DNA from: CAZUAQ01 sp964618455
GTDB taxonomy: Bacteria > Planctomycetota > Phycisphaerae > UBA1845 > PWPN01
DNA length: 64,000 nucleotides
Assembly: GCA_964618455.1 (NCBI GenBank)
Contig: CAZUAQ010000020.1
Span: 25,813 to 89,812 of the forward strand
Direction: 5' to 3'
Made by a program: the position numbers and the translations under genes. Of the stretch, positions 16,834 through 26,864 are shown piece after piece. The notes under the pieces were generated by a model. That model saw nothing but the letters and a program-made list of their open reading frames with translations. It was not told the origin of the DNA and ran no database searches. Positions within the stretch are counted from its first letter, which is position 1. Every line of letters starts with the position of its first letter.

Positions 16834-18042
16834 TTACTTCTTCCCGGGCAGGTGCTGATCCAGAAACGTGAAGACACGGTCGGCGTACGCTTCGGGCGCC
16901 TGGGTGACGATGTTGCTGTGGCCGCCGGGACCGAACCAGAGATCACGAGGCCCCGTGGCGGCGTCGTGAAGCCGTTGGGCATGTTCTTTCGGCATGCCGA
17001 TGTCCTTCTCCCCATGAATCACCAGCACCGGGCGATCCCCCAGCGACGCCACCGCCCGCTCGGACGAGTGCGTGAAGAAGTCGCCCTCCACCTGCAACGA
17101 CATCAGGAGCAAGACCCAATCCGCTGCCAGCGGTCCGAGAACGGGAATGGCCGCGGCGTGATCGTGAGCGAGTTCACGCGCGGAGACGAACGGGCTGTCG
17201 AGGATGACGGCGTCAATACGGAGATCCTCCGCCGCTGCCAACGCCGCCGCCATGGACCCTTGCGATGAGCCGAGGACGACGACGTGTTCCGAATGCGCCG
17301 GGCGTTCGCGTTTGAGCCAGTCTACTGCCGCAAGCACGTCGCGCCTTTCGAGAATGCCCCACGTGGTCACGCGCCCCTCGCTCGCGCCGTGGGCGCGAAA
17401 GTCGAACATGAGCAAGTTGTACGCCTCATGGCTGAGTCCTCCGAGGAACCAGACGAAGTTGCCCTTGTTCGCTCCGGCGCCGTGGGCGATCACGATCGTG
17501 CGCGTGGCCCGCGGTTTCGGGATCCACCAGCCGTCGAGTTCGAGACCGTCGGTGGTCGGAAAACGCACAGACTCGTAATCGGCCTGGAAAACGGACTCGG
17601 GGGTCTGGCCGTCCGCGAGCTTGACCCGATGGGTCAGCACACAACTGAGCATGACGGGAAAGAAAATCAACGCCGTCAACGCGATCCGGCCCGGCACGAT
17701 CAGCTTCACGCGGAACGGAACGCTTTGCCCGGCATGTCGACGCCACCGCGCCCAGCGCACCCAGCGCTGCCCGCATCGCCCTTCCGTGCGCTGCCACAAT
17801 TCCCACAACAGGCGCCACGTCACGGTGAAGACGACCGCAATGGCCACCTCGCGCCACAGGACGCGTGCCCCGGCCACGGACGCCACGAACAGCAGCGCCG
17901 CCCCGATCAGCATCGTGAGAAAAAGGAGATACCCCACGCAGGACAGCCACGGTATCCGGTGCGGCCTTCGACGCATCCGAATGAGCACGATTCCCAAAAG
18001 GAAGGGCAGTCCCCAGAAGACAAACCACATCACAAGCGGCAT
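16834..18042 (-). CDS. Membrane-anchored alpha/beta hydrolase
   Basis: 402 residues. The first 150 residues hold about four transmembrane helices separated by a basic loop; the rest is an alpha/beta hydrolase with the oxyanion segment VIAHGAGANKGNF, nucleophile elbow GSSQGS, acidic residue in HGEKDIGMP and a final His in GGHSN. It resembles BAAT/prolyl-oligopeptidase-like or acyl hydrolases, but the substrate is unknown. AGGTGG just before ATG 18042 supports the start. It is divergent from the GT39-like gene. Confidence 0.8.
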   Translation of the reverse strand: MPLVMWFVFWGLPFLLGIVLIRMRRRPHRIPWLSCVGYLLFLTMLIGAALLFVASVAGARVLWREVAIAVVFTVTWRLLWELWQRTEGRCGQRWVRWARWRRHAGQSVPFRVKLIVPGRIALTALIFFPVMLSCVLTHRVKLADGQTPESVFQADYESVRFPTTDGLELDGWWIPKPRATRTIVIAHGAGANKGNFVWFLGGLSHEAYNLLMFDFRAHGASEGRVTTWGILERRDVLAAVDWLKRERPAHSEHVVVLGSSQGSMAAALAAAEDLRIDAVILDSPFVSARELAHDHAAAIPVLGPLAADWVLLLMSLQVEGDFFTHSSERAVASLGDRPVLVIHGEKDIGMPKEHAQRLHDAATGPRDLWFGPGGHSNIVTQAPEAYADRVFTFLDQHLPGKK

Positions 18043-18184
18043 GCATCCACCTCATGAGATGCTTCCCCGTACGTCGTGGAAAGTCAATCGGGCGGGGGAA
18101 CCGCATTCAAGTTCGACCACGGAATATGCCTGAAATTCAACCCGACCTCTGGACGCGATACACAAAATCAGCCAAGCTGTCGTC

Positions 18185-19735
18185 GTGCAGAGTGAACGAT
18201 CCGACGATGAGCCCCCGGCAACGCAACGACGCCGCGACTTCGGCCTTCTTCTGGCCCTGCTGGTGTTGGTGGCGTTGCCGCTTCGCTGGTGTGTGTTCGC
18301 GCGGTCGGCGATGCTCAGCCGGGACGGCGTGGTGTTCATCGACTACGCCCAATCGCTTCAGAACGCCCCCCTTGAGACCTTACGCGCCCAAGCACATCAT
18401 CCGCTCTATCCGTTATCCATTCTCGCGGCGAAGTCGACCCTGTTCGCGGGTGTGAGTGATCCCGTCCGCCAGTGGGAGCTGGCGGGGGTGGTCGCCGCCA
18501 TGATGGCGGGGCTGCTGCTCGTGCTTGCCGAGTACGCGCTGGCCCGGGCACTCTTCAATCGGCAGGCGGGGTTGTGGGCGGCGCTGCTGACCGCCTGTTG
18601 CGCGGAATTCTGCCAGCTCTCGGCCGATGCGCTCAGTGACATGCTGCACCTGGCGCTCTATGGGACCGCCGCCACGCTTGGCCTGCGGCTGATTCAGACA
18701 TGGCACTGGGGGTGGGCGATCGGGGCCGGGGCGGTGAGCAGCCTGGCCTTCCTGACCCGGCCGGAGGGGGGCGAAGTCGCGCTGCTCCTTCTGCCGGCCG
18801 TGCTCATCGCACCCGGGAAGTGGTCGAAGAAATGTGCATCACTCGGCCTGGTGGTGGCAGGGTTCGTGGTGGCGGCGTCGCCGTACATGATCATCACGGG
18901 CAAAGTGGTTCAGAAGAAGTCGCTGGAGCAGTTCATCTTCGGGATGGAGGCGGAGCCGCCCGTTGAACATTCGGCCTCGATCGATTTCAGCGCTCAGGCG
19001 TTGCCCCTGGCCAGCATGAGCGGAATCGCCCCGATGGCGGCGGTGCTGCTCGAGAATTACTTTCGCAGCTTTCGCATCATGCTTTTTCTACCGGTGCTCT
19101 TCTGGTGGATTCGATACAGGCGTTGCCCCGTCGGGAAGCGTGACGTCGCGTGGATCCTGGCGCTGATGGGGGCGCACGTACTGATTCTCTTCGCGCTCAT
19201 CACACGCTTTGAGTACCTGGATGACGTCAGCCTCCGGCACGTGTTCATCCTGACGGGGCTGACCCTGCCCTTCGCCGCCGCGGGTATCGTCGCGCTGCTC
19301 CAGCCGTACACGCGCAGGCTGGTCAAGGGCAGTCTGTTGGCCGCATTCCTGGTGATTCCGACACTGCCATGGATGTTCGAGGCGCGGCATACGGAGGATC
19401 TCTACCTGCGTCGTGCTGGCGAATGGATCCGACAGGAGGCGGGGGATGATCAGCGTATCATGACCACGCGCATGCGGATCGCCTATTACGCGGCGGGAGA
19501 ACTGCTGCCGTCCTCCCCCGGCGTCTCGGTGCCTTGGATCTATCGCCTCGCGAATGAGCATGACGCCCAGTGGCTGGTCTTTGATACGCACCGCAAACTG
19601 GAGCAGGACCCGGACTTCTTTATCACGCTCGAGGCGGAAACACCGGAAGGATCTGCGCTGGAGCGAGTTCACGAGGAGCATTCAACGCGGGCGGGACGGT
19701 CCGCGCGGATCTATCGCTACGGCCCCGCGCCTTGA
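18185..19735 (+). CDS. GT39/PMT-like polytopic membrane glycosyltransferase
   Basis: 516 residues with roughly ten transmembrane helices. The first extracytoplasmic loop contains RDGVVFIDYAQSL, where the acidic pair fits the catalytic loop of PMT_2/GT-C enzymes using polyprenyl-phosphate sugars, and HHPLYPLSIL, typical of this superfamily. It also has FLTRPEGGEVALLLLPA. The C-terminal 110 residues are a soluble extracytoplasmic domain. Start is GTG 18185. Acceptor (protein, lipid A or other glycan) unknown. Confidence 0.78.
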   Translation: MQSERSDDEPPATQRRRDFGLLLALLVLVALPLRWCVFARSAMLSRDGVVFIDYAQSLQNAPLETLRAQAHHPLYPLSILAAKSTLFAGVSDPVRQWELAGVVAAMMAGLLLVLAEYALARALFNRQAGLWAALLTACCAEFCQLSADALSDMLHLALYGTAATLGLRLIQTWHWGWAIGAGAVSSLAFLTRPEGGEVALLLLPAVLIAPGKWSKKCASLGLVVAGFVVAASPYMIITGKVVQKKSLEQFIFGMEAEPPVEHSASIDFSAQALPLASMSGIAPMAAVLLENYFRSFRIMLFLPVLFWWIRYRRCPVGKRDVAWILALMGAHVLILFALITRFEYLDDVSLRHVFILTGLTLPFAAAGIVALLQPYTRRLVKGSLLAAFLVIPTLPWMFEARHTEDLYLRRAGEWIRQEAGDDQRIMTTRMRIAYYAAGELLPSSPGVSVPWIYRLANEHDAQWLVFDTHRKLEQDPDFFITLEAETPEGSALERVHEEHSTRAGRSARIYRYGPAP

Positions 19736-19803
19736 CGGGCCGGCTTTTCCTGCGTGACACTCGGGCGGCACACAGGCAGGCCTTACTTTGAGGAGACGGA
19801 TGC

Positions 19804-20562
19804 ATGGCTACGAAAGTGCTTGGTTTTTTTGCTCACCCGGACGACGCGGAAATTACCTGCGCGGGGACGATGATCCGCCTGCAGCGCGAGGCGGGCTGCA
19901 CTCTGGCGATCGCGACGTCGACCAGCGGCGACTGCGGCTCGATGGAACATCGCCCGGACGAGATCGCGCGGATCCGCCACGGTGAAGCACGGGCGGCGGC
20001 GAAGACGATCCAGGCCGAGTATTACGGCGGCGCGTGCACCGATCTCTTCGTGATGTATGACGAACCGACGCTGCGACGTTTCGTCGAGATTCTCCGTAAA
20101 GCCCAGCCGGATATCGTGCTGACGCATCCTCCGGTGGATTACATGGTCGATCACGAGATGACCAGCAGGCTGGTGCGCAGCGCGTGCTTCGGCGCGGGCA
20201 TTCCCAACGTGCTGACGCGCGATCCCGATCCGGCGCCGCTGCTGAAAAAAGTTCCGCACCTCTATTACGTCGACGCGGTCGAGCAGAAGGACATCTTCGG
20301 CAGACGGATGGAAGCGGATGTCATCGTGGACGTATCCGGCGTGATGGCGGAGAAGGAGGCGGCGCTCGCGTGCCACGCGTCACAGCGCGAGTGGCTGCGG
20401 GCACATCACGGGATGGACGAGTACATCGAGGCGATGAAACGTTTTTGCGCCTCGCGCGGCGAGGAGATCGGCGTGACCTATGCCGAGGGCTTCCGTCAGC
20501 ACAAGGGGCATGCGTATCCGCAGGACGACATCATCGCGGCGTTGTTGAAGATCAAGCGATAA
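19804..20562 (+). CDS. PIG-L/LmbE family deacetylase
   Basis: 252 residues. Zinc-dependent de-N-acetylase fold with the hallmark AHPDDAE at the N-terminus and VDHEMTSRL as the second metal-binding motif. Family members deacetylate GlcNAc-containing small molecules (as in bacillithiol or mycothiol synthesis, or glycan building blocks). GAGGAG upstream supports ATG 19804. Neighbours give no pathway. It converges with the DUF456 gene. Confidence 0.88.
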   Translation: MATKVLGFFAHPDDAEITCAGTMIRLQREAGCTLAIATSTSGDCGSMEHRPDEIARIRHGEARAAAKTIQAEYYGGACTDLFVMYDEPTLRRFVEILRKAQPDIVLTHPPVDYMVDHEMTSRLVRSACFGAGIPNVLTRDPDPAPLLKKVPHLYYVDAVEQKDIFGRRMEADVIVDVSGVMAEKEAALACHASQREWLRAHHGMDEYIEAMKRFCASRGEEIGVTYAEGFRQHKGHAYPQDDIIAALLKIKR

Positions 20563-20585
20563 GAAGTCCGGATCGCTGGGTCGTC

Positions 20586-21101
20586 TCACGGCCAGAATGC
20601 GGCGACGGCGACGACCAGCCAGATCACCACGCCGTCACCGAACTTGAGGACGGTACCGACGAAGCGTCCGATGCCCGCGCCGGTGCCTGAGTTGAACGAG
20701 ACCTGGAAGGACTGCCCGCTCTGGAGTTCCAGCAGGATCGCCCCGGCGGCGGCGCCGAGACAGGCTCCCAGCAGCGAGCCGATGACCGGAATCGGAATCG
20801 CGAACGTGCCGATGATGCCGCCGACCATGCTGCCGACCAGCGCACCGGCCGCCCCCCACTTCGTGCCGCCGAAGCGCTTCGCCCCCGCCGCACCGGCGAC
20901 GAACTCCAGCAACTCTCCCAGTGCGGCGAGAAACACGATCGCCACCAGCGTCCACAGATGGAACATCCCAGCATCCCAGTGCCACCACGCCACAAGAATC
21001 GTGCACGCCACCATCAGCCACGTGCCCGGCAGGCCGACGAGGACCAGCGCCAGCCACACGGTATTCAGCAGTAGTAACGCAATCGCCCAGACGTAAATCA
21101 T
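20586..21101 (-). CDS. DUF456 membrane protein
   Basis: 171 residues, nearly all hydrophobic, with about five membrane segments. The glycine-rich stretch GALVGSMVGGIIGTFAIP and the following GACLGAAAGAILLEL are characteristic of the DUF456 family. Function unknown. It is followed 23 bases later by the stop of the convergent PIG-L gene and preceded on the same strand by the metallophosphoesterase. Confidence 0.8.
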   Translation of the reverse strand: MIYVWAIALLLLNTVWLALVLVGLPGTWLMVACTILVAWWHWDAGMFHLWTLVAIVFLAALGELLEFVAGAAGAKRFGGTKWGAAGALVGSMVGGIIGTFAIPIPVIGSLLGACLGAAAGAILLELQSGQSFQVSFNSGTGAGIGRFVGTVLKFGDGVVIWLVVAVAAFWP

Positions 21102-21161
21102 ATGTCGTCGTCACCTATCGGCGTCGATTGTTGCGCGCCGGATACGCGCCATGTGAACCGT

Positions 21162-22025
21162 TCACAGTTCAAGAAGGTCATAGAGCTTGTGGACGTACGT
21201 GCTGCCGACATTAACGCAGGTCAATCCCCCTTGCCGCATGCCCATGCCCCGATGGCTGTGACCGCAGTACACGTGGCGCACTTTCGGCTCGTTTCGCAGC
21301 GTTTCGCCGAACATCGCCGCGCCCATGTAGGTACTCGCGAAGGCCCAGGTCGGCTTGGTGCTGCGGGGCACGATTTCCTCAAAAGGCAGATGATGCAGTC
21401 CCGCCACGATCGTCCTCACGTGCGGCGAGACTTCGTTCAGATGCCTGACCAGTCGATCGTGCAAGCGCCGGCAGAGTTCCACATCGTTCAGGTCCATACG
21501 CACATACTCGCCGTCCATCCAGCGTGCGGCGACGTCCATTGCCTGCGGGGGAATGTCGTCTCCGAGCAGATGCTCGGTATCCGGCCGTCGCGCGGCGGCC
21601 GCCGGCCCGATCTTGGCTTCGTAGAAGCGTAGCGGTACACCCAGCCACTCGGGTCGGTAGCCATAGTCGTACCACGCCATCGAGCCCACCAGCCCCACCT
21701 CGCCCAGCACCGCCGGCTCAAGATCCAGATCGTGAAAGTCGTGCTCGGCGCAGATGGCGGGCAGTTCCACCTCCAGACGGTGGAGCGAATCGTGACCCGG
21801 ATGCGTCCAGATGTCGTGATTGCCCGCCACGAAGAACTTCCGCCCGGCGAAGCGGTCGAAAAGCGACAGGCATTCACCTACAATGCCGACGTCGCGTCCG
21901 CCGACGTCCCCCAGGATCAGGAGTGCATCGGCGTCGAGGGTATTGATCTCCCGGGCCAGTTGCCGTGTGGGTTCCTGGCTTCGCGTGACGTCGTAGTGAA
22001 GATCGGCGGTGATGACGATCCGCAT
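21162..22025 (-). CDS. Calcineurin-like metallophosphoesterase
   Basis: 287 residues. All metal-binding blocks are visible: ADLHYD (D-x-H), LGDVGG, GNHD, GLHHLP and GHSHRG. No secretion signal, so probably cytosolic. Close to generic Icc-type phosphoesterases; it could act on cyclic nucleotides, phosphoproteins or nucleic acid ends, and nothing in the sequence decides. Divergent from the ABC ATPase gene. Confidence 0.85.
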   Translation of the reverse strand: MRIVITADLHYDVTRSQEPTRQLAREINTLDADALLILGDVGGRDVGIVGECLSLFDRFAGRKFFVAGNHDIWTHPGHDSLHRLEVELPAICAEHDFHDLDLEPAVLGEVGLVGSMAWYDYGYRPEWLGVPLRFYEAKIGPAAAARRPDTEHLLGDDIPPQAMDVAARWMDGEYVRMDLNDVELCRRLHDRLVRHLNEVSPHVRTIVAGLHHLPFEEIVPRSTKPTWAFASTYMGAAMFGETLRNEPKVRHVYCGHSHRGMGMRQGGLTCVNVGSTYVHKLYDLLEL

Positions 22026-22149
22026 GGTTCGGTGTGGCCTCCTCGGGCGAGTCTAGCCCGCCTGTTCCGGCCGAACAACAGGCGATCCCGCTCAGTCCGC
22101 CCATCGTCCCTGATGCAATCATCCCGAAGGATCGGTGTAAGAGTTATCG

Positions 22150-23005
22150 ATGTCGACCGACCCCCCCGACATGTCGACGGACGCTCCCACGGCGGAGTTC
22201 GCCCCATCGCGGAGAGCCGATGCGCACGCGCCACCTCCGATTCTCACCATCACGGATCTGACGAAAACATTCCGGCTCGGCAACGAAGTGGTCACCCTGT
22301 GCGGCGCCGATCGGTTGATCGCCTGNNNNNNNNNNGCGGGACATCACCCTGGAGATTCCCTCCGGCCGCCTCATCGCCATCATGGGGGCGAGCGGCTCGG
22401 GCAAGAGCACATTGCTTCACCTGATCGGCGGACTCGACACGCCCGATCGCGGCTCGGTCCTGATCGAGGGGAAAGACATCACCGCCATGTCCGACCGCCG
22501 GCGTACGCTGTTCCGGCGACGACGACTCGGCGTCATCTTCCAGGCGTACAACCTGCTCCCGACGCTGACTGCCCGGGAGAACATCGCCGTGCCCCTGCTC
22601 GTGGACGGTGGCTTCTTCGCGAAGATCGACGAGAAGGTCAGTGAGTTGCTCGACATGGTGCGGCTGACCCCGCGTGCGAACCATCGCCCGCAGGCCATGT
22701 CCGGCGGCGAGCAGCAGCGCGTCGCGATCGCCCGCGCCCTCGTGAACGACCCGGCGGTGATTCTCGCGGATGAGCCGACCGGCAACCTCGACTCGGTCCA
22801 CGCCACGGAAATCTGGCAGTTGCTGAGCCGACTCTCGCACGAGATGGACAAGACCGTGCTCATGGTGACGCACGAGCCGGCGGCGGCCTCCTACGCCGAC
22901 GCGACCTATGTACTCAAGGATGGCTGCCTCGTCGGCATCATCGAACAAGTGGAACCTGGAAATGCGGCACTGGTGGCAGCTCGGTATTCGGAACTGGTGG
23001 GTTAA
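22150..23005 (+). CDS. ABC transporter ATP-binding protein (LolD/MacB type), gap inside
   Basis: Energises the FtsX-type permease that follows. After the gap the nucleotide-binding domain is complete: Walker A GASGSGKST, Q-loop VIFQAYN, signature MSGGEQQRVAIARAL, Walker B VILADEPTGNLD and H-loop MVTHEP. Before the gap, LTKTFRLGNEVVT fits the family, but the next 30 bases up to the N run do not, so the contig end there may be unreliable. The last 44 bases overlap the permease start. Closest role by type is lipoprotein release or macrolide/peptide export. Confidence 0.87.
22326..22335. other. Assembly gap, 10 N, inside the ABC ATPase
   Basis: Ten N. Frames on the two sides require a true length divisible by three for an intact gene, so ten is a placeholder. 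Confidence 0.97.
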
Positions 23006-26000
23006 GCCCGGCCGAACGCTCGGCGCCCTGGCTGCGATCGCGCTGGGTGTCGGTGTCGTGGTCTGGGTCACCTGCGCCTACGAGTCGGTCCGCGCCGCCA
23101 TCAACGACCAGGTCGGCTTCTGGGTCGGCACCAGTGATCTCGCCGTCGAATCGGTCTACGGGCCGACCGGTACGGTCTATCAGACCGTTGCCCACCGGAT
23201 CGAGAAGCTCGACAACGTCAAGAATGTCGCCTACCGCCTTCGCTATCACATGACGCTGCACCCGGTGGAGGAGGAAGCGTCAACAGAATCGAGCGCCACG
23301 ACGCGCCCTGCCACGTCGCCAAGCGGCGTCACGGCTTCAACCCGCACCTCCGCTTTCCCCAAGCCACTCGTCTCGACCGGGACGAAGGTCGACGTGGTCG
23401 GCATCCTCCCCGATCGCGAGTACGAATTCCGCGAGTACAATCCGGACGCGTACGGCTCCGGCAGCCGACTCCTGAAGTCCGACGACACCTATGGGGCGAT
23501 GATGGAGGCGAAGCTGGCCCGCCAGTTGAACCTGACCATCGGCGACTCGTTCATGCTGGAAACGGTGGTGCAGCGGGGCATCGCCCTGCCCAAGCGCAAC
23601 CAGGCCCGGTTCACCTTGGTCGGCATCGTTCAACATCGCCGCGTGGCCAAGCAGCAGCTTCCCCTCGTTGTCGTTCTCTTCGATCGCGTCAAGGAACTGG
23701 CGGAGTTCGAAGGCGACATCGGGCGCGTCACGAAGATCGATATCCAGCTCGAGGAGAACTCGTCCAAGAAGCTCCTGGTCAGCCAGGGGGAGATCCGGCG
23801 CATCACCGAGAGTTACAACCAGGGCTTCGTTGTCACGTCCACCGCGTCGCGGCGAGTCCAGGTCGAACGGGCCCAGGAACAGACCGGTTTCGTACTGGCC
23901 ATGCTGTCGAGCGTCGCGCTGTTCACCGGCTTCTTCATCATTCTATCCACGCTCAGCATGGGGATGGTCGAGCGGATCGGTCAACTGGGCATGCTGCGCT
24001 GTCTCGGTGTCACGCGTTTGGGCATGAGCCTGCTGGTGCTCAGCGAGGCCGTGCCCATCGGACTGGTCGGCNNNNNNNNNNGCGACGCCATGGCCACGCT
24101 GCTGCTCACCAGCTTTCTCATCGTTTTCAGTCTGTTCTTTGCTCAGAACATCCTGGCTGCAGTCTGGGCCATTGCCGGCATCCTGCTCGGCCTGCCCGTC
24201 GGATTCGGATTCACGAAGATCAGCATCTGGATTGCCCCGGAGTACATCGGCCACTTCGTCGTCAGCCCGATGGGGGTCCTGCTCGCACTGGGAGGAGGCG
24301 GCGTCACCACCCTTGCCGGGGCGATGCTGCCGATGTTCCAGGCGATGTTCATCAGCCCGCTTCAAGCTACCTGCGCTTCTGCCCGTCCGCCGCGCGCGTG
24401 GCTGACGTGGACCGCCGCCGTGATCGGCGTGGGCATGATTGCCGTTCACATGGTCATGATCGAGACGCTGATCGCTCCGAGATGGTTCAAGTGGGAGGTC
24501 ACGCTGCTCGGTGTGTCGCTGCTGTACATCGGTTATTCGCTGCTCACCCCGGCGGTGATCACGCTGGTCGGCCGGGTATTCACGATTGTGGCATCGCTCC
24601 TGCTGGGCGTGAGCCGCAAGCTGCTGGTCGAGCAGATCGGCCGCGCTGCCTGGCGTTCCGGCACGATCTGCTGCGGGCTGATGGTCGGGTTGTCGCTGAT
24701 CATCTGCATGGTGACCCACAGCAGCACGCTGGCGGCAGGGTGGGATTTCCCGAAGAACTTCGCCGAAGCGTTCGTGGTCACCTATCCCCCGATCGAGCGG
24801 CCCCGCGCCGACCGTATCCGCAGGATGCCCGGCATCGCGTCGAGCACGCTCATCAACGAGAACATCCGCTGCACGATCTACACGCGCAACGCCTGGTTCA
24901 GTTTCAACTCCTCCAACTTCGTGGCCGGTGACCCGGAAGAGTTCTTCGAGATCACCGAGCTGGATTTCGTGGAGGGCGACAAGGACGAGGCCATCGCCCT
25001 GTTGAAGAAGGGGGGCTACCTGCTCGTTACGCCGGAGTTCATGCGCGCGAAACGCTTGAATTTCGACGAAAGTCCCACGGTGACCGTGAGCGTCGGGGGT
25101 GTCGGCGGGTATACGCATCGATTCAAGGTTGCCGGCGTGGTGACCTCGCCGGCGCTCGATATCGCCGCCAACTACTTCAACGCCGGCGGACTTCTCGTCA
25201 ATCAATCGGTCTTCGTCGTGCTCGGTACGTTCGAGGATGCCGAGCGCTACTTCAACCTGCCCCAGCGCGTGAGCATGTTTCTGCTCAACTTCGATTTTCC
25301 CTACGATGACCCCGGTCCCGCCGAGTTTTCCCAGCGCGAACCGCCGGACCTGACGTCCGCCGAGGATCTCGCCCGGCACGTCATTGCGTGGGAATCGCAT
25401 CTGCCGGAGCGCGCGAAGGAGATCCACCTGATCGCGCAGCAGCTACGCGTGGCGGAACATCGCGATCTGGCCGTGACCACATCGCGCATCCCCGCGCTCA
25501 AAGTGTTCGATACCGCCTTCCGGAAAGTCGCGGGCAACTGGACGGGCTACTCGCCCGAGCAACGCTGGCGCGTCTTCCGCGAGGAACTCGTGATGCTGTT
25601 GCTCGCCTCCAAGAGCGGCGCGCCGAACTCCCATCATGCCTCCGTCGGCGCGCTCAAGGCGCAGATCGATCGCGACCTGCAGCGCGCGACCGCCATGATG
25701 ACCACGATTCCCATGGTCGCCCTCATCGTGGCAGCGCTGGGTGTCGCCAACCTCATGATGGCCAACGTCGCCAGCCGCGCCCGGCAGTGGGCAATGCTGC
25801 GCGCCGTCGGCACGACCCGCTGGCAGGTCATCCGGCTCGTGTTGGGCGAGGCCTTCGTGCTTGGGGCTCTCGGGTCGCTGATGGGCGTCGCCCTCGGGTG
25901 GCACGTGGCCTACGACATCAACCTGCTGACCGAAGCGATCTGGGGATTCGACCTGACCACCATCTTCCCCTGGGAGTGGGTGCTGGCGGGGATCGGGTTC

Positions 26001-26087
26001 ACCGTGGGGGTCTGCCTGTTCGCCGGAATCCTTCCCGCCCGCTATGCCGCACGGACTAACATCATCAGCGCCCTGCAGACGACATGA
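22962..26087 (+). CDS. Large FtsX-family ABC permease, gap inside
   Basis: About 1041 residues, much longer than a single LolC/MacB subunit (about 400-650). An N-terminal transmembrane helix precedes a MacB-type periplasmic domain, then an FtsX helix bundle (near ALFTGFFIILSTLSMGMVERIGQLG), further helices around residues 385-560, a second periplasmic part, and a final FtsX bundle (ALGVANLMMANVASRARQWAMLRAVGTTR). This is a two-FtsX-unit permease like those of the YbbP type. ATG 22962 overlaps the ATPase gene. The gap 24072-24081 removes part of the first bundle. Confidence 0.85.
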   Translation: MRHWWQLGIRNWWVKPGRTLGALAAIALGVGVVVWVTCAYESVRAAINDQVGFWVGTSDLAVESVYGPTGTVYQTVAHRIEKLDNVKNVAYRLRYHMTLHPVEEEASTESSATTRPATSPSGVTASTRTSAFPKPLVSTGTKVDVVGILPDREYEFREYNPDAYGSGSRLLKSDDTYGAMMEAKLARQLNLTIGDSFMLETVVQRGIALPKRNQARFTLVGIVQHRRVAKQQLPLVVVLFDRVKELAEFEGDIGRVTKIDIQLEENSSKKLLVSQGEIRRITESYNQGFVVTSTASRRVQVERAQEQTGFVLAMLSSVALFTGFFIILSTLSMGMVERIGQLGMLRCLGVTRLGMSLLVLSEAVPIGLVGXXXXDAMATLLLTSFLIVFSLFFAQNILAAVWAIAGILLGLPVGFGFTKISIWIAPEYIGHFVVSPMGVLLALGGGGVTTLAGAMLPMFQAMFISPLQATCASARPPRAWLTWTAAVIGVGMIAVHMVMIETLIAPRWFKWEVTLLGVSLLYIGYSLLTPAVITLVGRVFTIVASLLLGVSRKLLVEQIGRAAWRSGTICCGLMVGLSLIICMVTHSSTLAAGWDFPKNFAEAFVVTYPPIERPRADRIRRMPGIASSTLINENIRCTIYTRNAWFSFNSSNFVAGDPEEFFEITELDFVEGDKDEAIALLKKGGYLLVTPEFMRAKRLNFDESPTVTVSVGGVGGYTHRFKVAGVVTSPALDIAANYFNAGGLLVNQSVFVVLGTFEDAERYFNLPQRVSMFLLNFDFPYDDPGPAEFSQREPPDLTSAEDLARHVIAWESHLPERAKEIHLIAQQLRVAEHRDLAVTTSRIPALKVFDTAFRKVAGNWTGYSPEQRWRVFREELVMLLLASKSGAPNSHHASVGALKAQIDRDLQRATAMMTTIPMVALIVAALGVANLMMANVASRARQWAMLRAVGTTRWQVIRLVLGEAFVLGALGSLMGVALGWHVAYDINLLTEAIWGFDLTTIFPWEWVLAGIGFTVGVCLFAGILPARYAARTNIISALQTT
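24072..24081. other. Assembly gap, 10 N, inside the FtsX permease
   Basis: Ten N in the first FtsX helix bundle, after IGLVG. The reading frame happens to stay open through ten bases, but the true length is unknown. Confidence 0.97.
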
Positions 26088-26208
26088 CCTGTCCCCCGGC
26101 AGGACAACGCAACAAGGCCCGACCTGCATTCACAGATCGAGCCTTGGATCGATTGCTGCCTGGGGTTCGCGCGGCGTGCCGGACGCACTCGTCCCGCGTC
26201 GTATCGCG

Positions 26209-26373
26209 TCAGCTCACTTCGCGCGCGATGAAGAACGTGGAGAAGGCCATCAGGCCGAGCAGACCGGTCTGCAGCACGCTCAGGGTCGTGCAGCCGGTGC
26301 CCGCCGCCTGGAAGACCAGGCCGGCCGAGATCAGCAAGCCCCACTTCATCAGACGCATCTTTCGTTCAGACAT
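26209..26373 (-). CDS. Micro-lipoprotein, 54 residues
   Basis: A very short gene. It reads MSERKMRLMKWGLLISAGL and on to a lipobox-like GTGC with Cys at 28, leaving 27 mature residues with one hydrophobic stretch (LLGLMAFSTFFIAR). AGGAG lies seven bases before the ATG and a good promoter is found at 26467-26494, so it is probably expressed. It belongs to the same loose class as the small lipoproteins at 4707, 5236 and 5489. Function unknown. Confidence 0.6.
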   Translation of the reverse strand: MSERKMRLMKWGLLISAGLVFQAAGTGCTTLSVLQTGLLGLMAFSTFFIAREVS

Positions 26374-26864
26374 GGGAGGACTCCTTCACCTGTCGAGGGG
26401 TTCCGTGGACTTCACCGCGCCGGCCCATCGCGTCACGAGGAAGCGGCCCAGCGGGCGTTCGGATGAAGTCTAACCGAAGCGCCCCCCTCGTCAATAGAGT
26501 CGTCTTCCCCGGCAGCCCTGCCGGGACAAAGGGATCCGCGTTCATTCCCCAAGGGACGTCTTCCGAGCGTTCCCAGCCCGGATACGGCGCGATAAGAACC
26601 TTTTTCACGGAATGACCGAAAAAACACCCTCTTCACATATCACGATCGGTCACGATGCCAGTATCGCCATCGACCTTATTATCGGGACCTCGTCGAACGC
26701 GGGAGAAGAAGGTCGAGAATCGCTTCAAGACAGCGACGGTGGCGGTCGATATTCCGGATCAACGTTCGGTATCTCGCGATTTTTTCATCAGCAATGGATA
26801 TCGGTGTGGATTCGAAAACACATTGGGCGCTTCACGTCCCAAGCCACAAGGGAGACAGTCGATT
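26374..26864. other. Intergenic region, micro-lipoprotein / histone-like gene
   Basis: About 490 bp between divergent genes. It carries the minus-strand promoter at 26467-26494. The part near 26590-26830 is poorer in GC than its surroundings and probably holds the promoter of the basic protein, but no clear -35/-10 pair was found. No RNA gene recognised. Confidence 0.45.
26467..26494 (-). promoter_or_regulatory. Candidate promoter of the micro-lipoprotein
   Basis: On the minus strand TTGACG (26489-26494), 16 bp spacer, TAGACT (26467-26472), about 95 bases before the start codon at 26373. Confidence 0.45.
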
